Source of the DNA: Uloborus plumipes
Taxonomy: Eukaryota > Arthropoda > Arachnida > Araneae > Uloboridae
Direction of reading: 5' to 3'
Length of the DNA: 64,000 nucleotides
NCBI GenBank assembly: GCA_038373865.1
Contig: JAXGGA010001100.1
Span: forward strand, 62,001 to 126,000
Part shown: positions 57,507 through 64,000 of the stretch, piece by piece
Numbering within the stretch: the first letter of the stretch is position 1
Layout: each line of letters starts with the position of its first letter
Translations under genes and position numbers: made by a program
The notes under the pieces: model-generated
Told to the model about the DNA's origin: nothing
What the model saw: the letters and a program-made list of their open reading frames with translations, nothing else
Database searches by the model: none

Positions 57507-58069
57507 CTCTTCGCCTATTTATAAGAAATAAAATGATGCCTTACTTTTGAAGTTTTAGGAAATATCAATGAAACAACAACAACAAAAGCACCTTTAAAAA
57601 ATATTATTCGTGATAATTTATCATGCTAAAACAAACATTTTCCATTTCGGTTTTAATGCAGCAATACAACTGTAGTTTAAAATCTTACAATAAGTCTAGA
57701 TCAGCAGTTCCAACCTTTTTTTCCTTTCGAACCCCTTCCAAAATCTGCATGAAGTTGGCGAACCCTTTGGCTGCTAAATAAGTAACAAGCGAACTGCCCC
57801 CCGCTCCACACACACATTAAAATTAGGAGGATTTTTTTATTTTGTGAAACAGGAAGAAAAATAACATCTAAAAAAACATAGAGGTACAAACTAAAAAAAT
57901 CAACAGAACAAACCCAGTGTTAATTCTTTAAGGTTCAGTCAACTTTGAGAAAAAAAAATCGCTTAATGAAATAGTCACTGAACAAATAAGGTCTCCTTCT
58001 TCCCATAGAAACGTTATCCTATAAAGAGTAATAAAATTAAAAATGACTTTTACTAGCACAACAGCAGTA
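57507..58069. other. Intergenic, nothing recognised
   Basis: No repeat partner or convincing frame. Confidence 0.4.
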
Positions 58070-59316
58070 GGGGAATGCTGGGCAAAGTGGAAAAGTTAAG
58101 ATTCCTAACCTGTTTCAAAATGAACGAATTGGAAATAGTTCTAAACAACAGTGTATTTAAAAAAGGAATAATCAATTTTGTTTTCCAACTATCGTTGAAA
58201 TTTATTTCTAATTTTTGGTTGTCATTTTTCACCTTTAAAAAAAGTGGAAATTTTTCAGCTCAAGAAACCATGGAGCAAAGTGAAAAATACAAAATTTTTC
58301 GTAATGAAACATTTTCTATTTGATGAGTAATAACAGTCTAGTCAATCTATGCAAAAAAAAAAAGAGCTAAAATAGCAAATCACGATGTAGTTCTGAATTT
58401 TTAACATGTTGTTTGGGTCCTTTAGGGTAGTGTAAATCTAAGTTTGCACCTTTCTAAAACCTGTGCTCGCTGCGAAAAACTGCAAAATTTTCGAACATTT
58501 TTCAATTTTTCTTTTATTACTCCTAAACTATGTAACTTTTGATTGTACATTAGAGTACCCATTTTAAAAAACACTAAATTTGCAACAATTTAAGCTCAAG
58601 TGGAGTTCTGTAGGACCCTTATCATACAACAACATATTAAAAATTCAGAACTACATCCTGATTTGCGATTTTAATGTATAATTTGACTGGACTATAAGTT
58701 TTTTCATCAAATAAATGCGCAAATAAACAAATAAATGAGTTATTAATGACAAATAAACGAAAAAATAAATAACAACATAAATGAATTAATTAATAAATGA
58801 GAAAACAAAGTTAGTAAATAATATAGAAAATGAATTTCAAAATAAGTGAATGAATGAATAAATAAGTGAATTAATAAGTAAAAGAATGAATAAATCAATA
58901 AATGAAGAAATACGTACGTGATTTGCTAATGAATGCATAAGTAGACGAAATAAGCTATGTCACTTTGCCCCGCGTAGATTTGACGAATTACATGAAGCCT
59001 TTAAAATCAATACATGCCAAATACAATCTAAAAAGGGACTGCACTGGACATCAGTAAATCTCAATTAATGCTTAAAATGATAATTGTAAATAATTATCAT
59101 TTTATAATAACAATATTTTGGAAAAACTACCAATATTACAACAAAGGTATCAAATTTCAAAAATGGCTTGTATAATTTTTACCGTTCATCTTTGGAGACA
59201 TTTATTTTTTGACAGGAATCAAGTATATGTTATGGAACTTAGTTAAAATATTGCTAGATAGGTGGCGCTGCAAACTATAAAAATATTCTACAATTTCAAT
59301 TTGCCCCACAATCCCC
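58070..59316 (+). mobile_element. GGGGAATG-family element, about 1.25 kb
   Basis: Begins GGGGAATGCTGGGCAAAGTG after TA; CAATTTGCCCCACAATCCCC at 59297-59316 is a good inverted partner (17 of 22 by eye). Similar end words occur inside at 58962-58978 (CACTTTGCCCCGCG) and beyond at 59470-59503 (TTTACCCCATGAC, TTTTACCCCACCTGACCC next to TA), so the true right end is uncertain. The middle holds AATAAATGAATAAATAAG-like low complexity. No transposase. Its 5' part also occurs at 26543. Confidence 0.7.
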
Positions 59317-59599
59317 AACATTTATTTGTAACACAAAATCAGAAGCCAAATTGCAGCTTATTTTGTTTTTCAAATGATGACTGGTGTCAATAATACATTA
59401 AACTGGTGGCTCGGAAAGAAAATATTATTTACATATTTTTTAGAGACTTTTTTTAAAAAGCTGACCCAGTTTACCCCATGACTTGTTTTACCCCACCTGA
59501 CCCTAGTGCTGAGGCGCATTATATCTAAATGCTTTGTTTCTATTTTTTTAAAGTAGCTCCGTCAGAACATCTTTTAATATTCCGATACGCGGCAATAGT

Positions 59600-60040
59600 T
59601 TTAGATTTTTAATACGATTTTATTAGTTTCATAGTGTGGTGTATGTATGTAACTCTAAATTAAAGATAAAATTCACGTTCTTCAAAGATAACAGTGATAA
59701 ATTGAACACTAATATTAATGCAAAAGCCTAGACTGTATTATTACATGTTGATGTATTATAAGTGTTTCAGTTGTTTGTGTGTATCTAACTCAGAGTAAAA
59801 GATAAAATTAACGTTTTTTGCAAATATAAAAGCAAGATACTTAATACTGTTACTAAAACTAAAGGCTAAACTATATTACATTTTGATACGTTCATGTAAA
59901 CTTAGAGAGAGAGCGGATATTCAATAGTTTTGAAAATCAGAGGGAATTTAGAGTATCATGAAATATAGTTTAAAAGCGTATTTTTCAATTTTTTAACTAT
60001 AATTTATATTATTCTAATAAACTAAAAAATATTCTTTCTT
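59600..60040 (+). repeat. Dispersed repeat, TTTTATTAGTTTCACATGTG family (copy 3, duplicated)
   Basis: Longest copy; its first half (59600-59765) and second half (59770-60040) both contain AAAGATAAAATTCACGTTC-like and TTACATGTTGATGTATTATA-like words, so it is a diverged tandem pair. It ends in TTTAAAAGCGTATTTTTCAA. Confidence 0.8.
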
Positions 60041-60424
60041 TCTGTTGTCAAAACTAGTTTGACACATGTTTGAAAAAAAAAGAATATTGTCAATCACCTG
60101 AAATAATGAATAACTTGAAATACGTCGCAGTGCATTCACAAACAAATAAAAAACATATTTTAAAAAGCTTCATTTTCTGCCGCTCTCCCATTTTCACGTG
60201 ATTTAAAAGAACACGTCACGAAGCCCGGCTGTTACTCTATTGACAGCAACCAACCACAATGGAGAAACTTACGCTTGTTTACCTGCTGATACGTAACAGC
60301 AGGGAGGGGTAATGTTTTTAATCATCAAGTATGATAAATGATCATGCCAACGATTATCAGCACTAGTTTTTGATGAAAATAAAAGAGAGAAGCATTGTTG
60401 TACGAACAGGAAGAAAGCAAAGAT
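60041..60424. other. Intergenic, nothing certain
   Basis: A short ATG in good context (ACCACAATGG at about 60252-60261) opens only 17 codons. No gene called. Confidence 0.3.
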
Positions 60425-60690
60425 GAATTGCCGCCATTTTTGAAACCTTTTAATTTTTACTATGCACAGTAGTTTACAAATATTAATCACAAAGGGTTCG
60501 GACGTCTATTCCGAAACATTTCTGGGGGAGAACCTCAAACCATGTTTCTCCAAATTCATTTAAACTCATACAAAATAGCATTTTTAAAACTTCAATATCG
60601 TAAAATTACCGGTAAAGAATCCCCCATGGGAGGGGCGATGGGGGGCGATCGCCCTTGTATGCGTCCCTGGCACTGGTCTGCTTCTTCGTC
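60425..60690 (-). mobile_element. CAGGAACGGATGCAAG-family element (copy 2)
   Basis: On minus, TGCCAGGGACGCATACAAGG begins it and ATATTGAAGTTTTAAAAATG, GTGATTAATATTTGTAAAC follow in the same order as in 22801-23064. The right end is extended and unclear. A 107-codon minus frame (60592-60915) overlaps only its head and is not conserved. Confidence 0.6.
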
Positions 60691-61050
60691 ACGTCTATAA
60701 ATATCTTCTATAGATGGTATAAAATCGTATCCAATTTCAACTAAGAGAAGAGTATTGAAAGCTAAAGAACCGCTTTCAATACTTCTACTCGACATTTGAA
60801 AAAAAGAAAAAAACAGGAGTATTCGTTCCTGCATCCCAAGAGAATGTTTAAAATACGTTACATTAGAATTTCGAGTGCACGTGATGAATACGTACAACAC
60901 GTCTAATCCCGCCAAAATCCTCTGTTGCTCAACTAGGAAGGGACGGGATTGGGTAGTCAGTCTCGAGCAGGCCTTTTGTCAAACATTTAAATACATTTGA
61001 CGTGAAAAGAAATATTTTGAAATGTACTTTTCCTGAGGAAAATGGATTTA
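60691..61050. other. Intergenic, nothing recognised
   Basis: No repeat partner. The minus open frame here has no motif. Confidence 0.35.
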
Positions 61051-61220
61051 CTGTCGTCCCCGCTTAATCGGGTAACGGATAAACGAACGCTTATACGAAT
61101 AAAATATCTCGGAACCGATGCCATAAACATAATGTTAAAGATCCCCGCTTAATCCAATACCCCGTTTAATCGAATAATATTTCTTGGAACCGACAGTATT
61201 CGTTTAGGCGGGGCCGACAG
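61051..61220. mobile_element. 170-bp pogo-type MITE
   Basis: CTGTCGTCCCCGCTTAATCG at the left and GCGGGGCCGACAG at the right are inverted, flanked by TA at 61049-61050 and 61221-61222. Inside, CCCCGCTTAATCCAATACCC and CCCGTTTAATCGAATAAT repeat the end motif. The (CTGTCG)(T)CCCCGC-TTAATCG style is that of pogo/Tigger ends. Confidence 0.82.
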
Positions 61221-61269
61221 TATTAGGTATAACGAGAGCTAAAAAAACGGGGTAGGGTAGACCGACCAG

Positions 61270-61680
61270 TAAATGAATAGGTCGGATTTTCATCAAACTT
61301 GGCACAGAGGATCCTTGATGCACTAGAATTCACATAGGCGGGGTTTTGAAATTTTAAAAAAATCAAAAAGCTCAAAATTCAAATTTTTTTTATCACAGAA
61401 TGGCCATGTTCTTTTAATTTTGAATACATAGAGTAAAAGAGACAAGCCTTTCAGCATAAAAATTGGAAAAATTTACCACATTTAAATATGAGTATTTTCC
61501 AACAAAGATTACGATTAACAAGGAATTATCAATTTAAGGCTCACCTATCTCATTTTAGCATGAAATAAGAAAAAAGCAATTATAATACATGTTCTAATTA
61601 CCTTAGAACAATGGCACAAATATTGTATGTTGCAGAAAAATTAGAAGTTACCCTGGCAACGAAGGGTAATAAGCTAGTAG
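61270..61680 (+). repeat. Dispersed repeat, family of 2865-3205 (copy 3)
   Basis: Collinear with copy 1, with an extra segment near 61565-61640, ending AAGGGTAATAAGCTAGTAG. Confidence 0.8.
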
Positions 61681-61713
61681 TATTATAATCATACGAACAT
61701 GCAAAAAAAATAT

Positions 61714-61763
61714 GCCCGGACAGCTTCTGTATAGGAAATTACGAGTTAACAGAGAATCGCCCA
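61714..61763 (-). mobile_element. Solo right end of the GGGCGATT element
   Basis: GCCCGGACAGC, AATTACGAGTTAACAGAG and AATCGCCC match 53952-53992. The rest of the element is absent. Confidence 0.75.
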
Positions 61764-61769
61764 CATCTC

Positions 61770-62719
61770 AAATAATGGAACAGATAAGGAACATCATTGC
61801 ACCATCAATCCCTTTTTGAAAGTTAATACATATCGTTAAATACACCGTTTTCAAATGACATTTTGAAAATCCTTTCAAAAATAACGCATTTAGACATTTG
61901 AAGTTATTTCTACGTGATAAGGATAATAATGAAGATTTATTAGGTACGCGACTCCCCCATTTCTTTTTTGCATCGAAAAACAACGGCGAATTTTGAGGAA
62001 CTTCATGAATTATGCACGCTGCTATGCCGAAATAAATATTTAATAAGCCCATAAATGATGGTTGTCTTACTACCATAATGGTCCTTAATAATATATCGCT
62101 CAAACATGTGCTCTTGTTAAACTAATTTAATATTCTAAAACTTATCGGGGATTTCACCTCTAGTTTTAACAAAATTCGAAATATATTTCGCGTTTTGATG
62201 CCGTTTTAAAAACCCAACTGGGGATGGGGTGTATATATTTACTGAAGAGGTAGAAAATTTTGCTTCAGGGAGCATAGATTACAAAACACGGAACAAAACT
62301 AACACTGGTTTTCCGCAAATTAATTTCTTTTTTTAAAATAGGAGGAGTCAGTACTTGTTTTGGACCACGGGACATGTGAAACCGGTCTCGATAATTTTAA
62401 TAATATCAATATGTTTTATATTAATTTAGTATTTGTTTCCAACATATAGTATGTATTGTAGGGTGGTAGAAAATGACTTTTTTCTTATTTCGATGATGGG
62501 GGATGCGGAAAAAGTGCCATCGGGAGAGCAAAATGCAAATAAAAAATGAAATTTTTTGGTTAATTTCTTGATATGCCACAAATACGTTGAAGTTTGGAAA
62601 TCGTGCAGTTTTTTCGAGATTTTTAGTAAATTATTCAAAAAAAAAATCTATTTTCGATAACGGGTAGGAAAAGTTGTTATTAGGGGCATAGAAAATTCCA
62701 TGCAAAATTGAGGTATCTT
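61770..62719. other. Intergenic with one long open frame
   Basis: The minus frame 61768-62103 (111 codons) is the longest non-repetitive frame in the window but shows no recognisable domain and has no partner copy. Not called as a gene. Confidence 0.35.
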
Positions 62720-62785
62720 TTATAATTGCTAATTTTAGTTTATAGCTGTACGTTTAACATTTTTAAACTGGAAGCTTGAGATTAA
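62720..62785 (-). mobile_element. Decayed fragment of the CACTG modular MITE
   Basis: TTATAATTGCTAATTTTAG and TTTTAAACTGGAAGC follow family order, but both ends are missing. Confidence 0.5.
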
Positions 62786-62809
62786 AACAGCTCTAAACAA
62801 TGTCCCCTT

Positions 62810-63430
62810 CAGGGCTCGAAAATTATAATGCCCGACATGCCCGGGGCATGTAAAAATTTCGGTCTGGCATGAATCTTCTTGCCTTACATGCCTAACTGGG
62901 CATGTAATTTTTTAAACACATTTTTCTGGGAAAAACTTTATTTCGTACTATAACTTAAAAAATCCATATTGACTATTAAAATAATTCTTGATTCAGATGT
63001 AAAACTGTTACTAAAATGTCTTGTCTATTAATATGTTGACTGCACAGCTACAAAATTATTCATATAGCATGTCATTTAGTTAAAGGATTGAATTTGTTTT
63101 GAATTTGCTTTTAGGTGATAGATATGCTCTTTAGGTGCAGATTAGAATTTATGTGTAGTATGTTGGAATGAATAGGGAAATTTGGTGATGAGGAGATGCC
63201 AGTTAATCAAAACTAGTTGACAGAAGCACTGTGTTTTTTTTCCCAGCTCACGATACGAATTTTTTGCAACTTAGCCATCAATGTGTCATTGCTTTATGAC
63301 AAATTCAAATGTTTTCATTAATAAACAACAAAAATAAAACTGGGCATGTAAAAATTTTCTTCGGGCATGTATTTTTTAGACAAACATGCCCCACAGGGCA
63401 TGTAAAATTGTAAAGATTTTTCGAGCCCTG
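62810..63430. mobile_element. hAT-like element, 621 bp, perfect 8-bp target duplication
   Basis: CAGGGCTCGAAAATTATAA to TTTTTCGAGCCCTG, flanked exactly by GTCCCCTT at 62802-62809 and 63431-63438. GGGCATGTAAAAATTT and its complement occur at least five times near both ends (about 62851-62912 and 63341-63405), probable transposase-binding repeats (inference). The A+T-rich middle has no transposase frame. Confidence 0.94.
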
Positions 63431-63438
63431 GTCCCCTT

Positions 63439-64000
63439 GTTCTGCTTTCCGTGCAAAAATCTAGCGCCATAACATCTTTCATTTTGATAAATTTAAACAA
63501 CTGAATCATGTCCTTTCTGATTCGCCATTGCTCAAGACTATACAGTATACATATTAAACATTCCAAGTAAACTTGACTGCTGAGAAGACCAAATATGGCG
63601 ATTATAAAGCTTAGCTTTATCCGTTATTTACTCCCTACACCTTCAAAGCGATCGATTTGGGTAGAAATGTACTTCTTATGGAAGCAGTTGTTGCTTCTAA
63701 CTTTTCCGTTGAAGGTTGAAGGTATTTGTTGAATTCCAGTTTCCTGTTTCTTTGAAGATCTATATCAAGACATATTTTCAATTTTATTTCGATACATTTT
63801 TTATCAGACTGACAAAACAACTGATAGAAAAACAGCAAAAAAGAAAAAAAACGCAACAACTGATAAAATAACTACGATTGTGGAAGTATATTTTTATACT
63901 TATGAGGTTCTTCGCCTCTAAACCATGCAAGAAATCCTTGATAACTTAGGCTTGGAAAATGAGGACTTTGAAAAAACATATTGGGGAGACAGGGGTCGAG
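63439..64000. other. Intergenic to window edge
   Basis: No repeat partner or convincing frame. Confidence 0.35.

Noticed and set aside
60252..60312. ATG in strong context after a CACGTGA box
   Set aside because: Only 17 codons to a stop and no splice signal that would extend it.
61768..62103. 111-codon minus frame, the longest non-repetitive one
   Set aside because: No domain, no conserved partner, and its length is expected by chance in 64 kb of A+T-rich DNA read in six frames.

Overview
The window reads as non-coding, A+T-rich eukaryotic nuclear DNA, packed with decayed and nested transposable elements. Grounds: degenerate Tc1, mariner, pogo/Tigger and Penelope-like transposon genes, tRNA-derived SINEs, MITEs with target-site duplications, long microsatellites, and no bacterial-type genes or operons. 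An arthropod genome, possibly a chelicerate such as a spider, fits the repeat style, but that assignment is inference with low confidence. I recognise no intact host protein-coding gene, true tRNA or rRNA. Nearly all short open frames are low-complexity or lie inside repeats.

Layout. 0-5 kb: a 146-bp tandem array, a 663-bp foldback palindrome, AT, AC and ATT microsatellites, and a 150-bp near-perfect hairpin. 5-10.6 kb: three copies of the dominant MITE, a large inverted repeat, a SINE whose tRNA-like head holds a 522-bp CT tract, and a second SINE with a clear target duplication. 12-19 kb: two 1.3-kb pogo-like elements and a small CpG-rich island. 19.7-20.5 kb: a 244-bp tandem array. 22.6-26 kb: MITEs, a Penelope-like remnant with a GIY-YIG reading frame, and two head-to-head TTAA-flanked MITEs inside it. 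26-30.4 kb: a hairpin, nested elements and a hAT-type MITE. 31.7-33 kb: two dominant-family MITEs. 35-38.3 kb: a second nested-family copy and a 350-bp-arm inverted repeat. 38.9-42 kb: a 2.1-kb pogo-like transposon with a recognisable transposase fragment and a nested MITE. 42-46 kb: a 220-bp array split by a MITE, a 61-bp minisatellite, a hAT-type MITE with a perfect 8-bp duplication, and two SINEs. 47.5-48.7 kb: a complete-ended but dead Tc1-like element. 49-52 kb: a 240-bp array split by a 980-bp MITE. 52-60 kb: SINE, a 934-bp terminal-inverted-repeat element, the third pogo-like copy, a mariner remnant and a GGGGAATG-family element. 61-63.4 kb: small MITEs and a 621-bp hAT-like element with a perfect 8-bp duplication.

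The most notable system is a modular MITE family (14 copies, about 6.0 kb, 9% of the window). Its ends are CACTG...CAGTG, usually flanked by duplicated TA. Its length changes in steps of about 180-200 bp because an internal self-complementary module is present one to five times. A second theme is that several pogo-like families carry different G-rich end sequences next to TA and repeat those end motifs inside the element.
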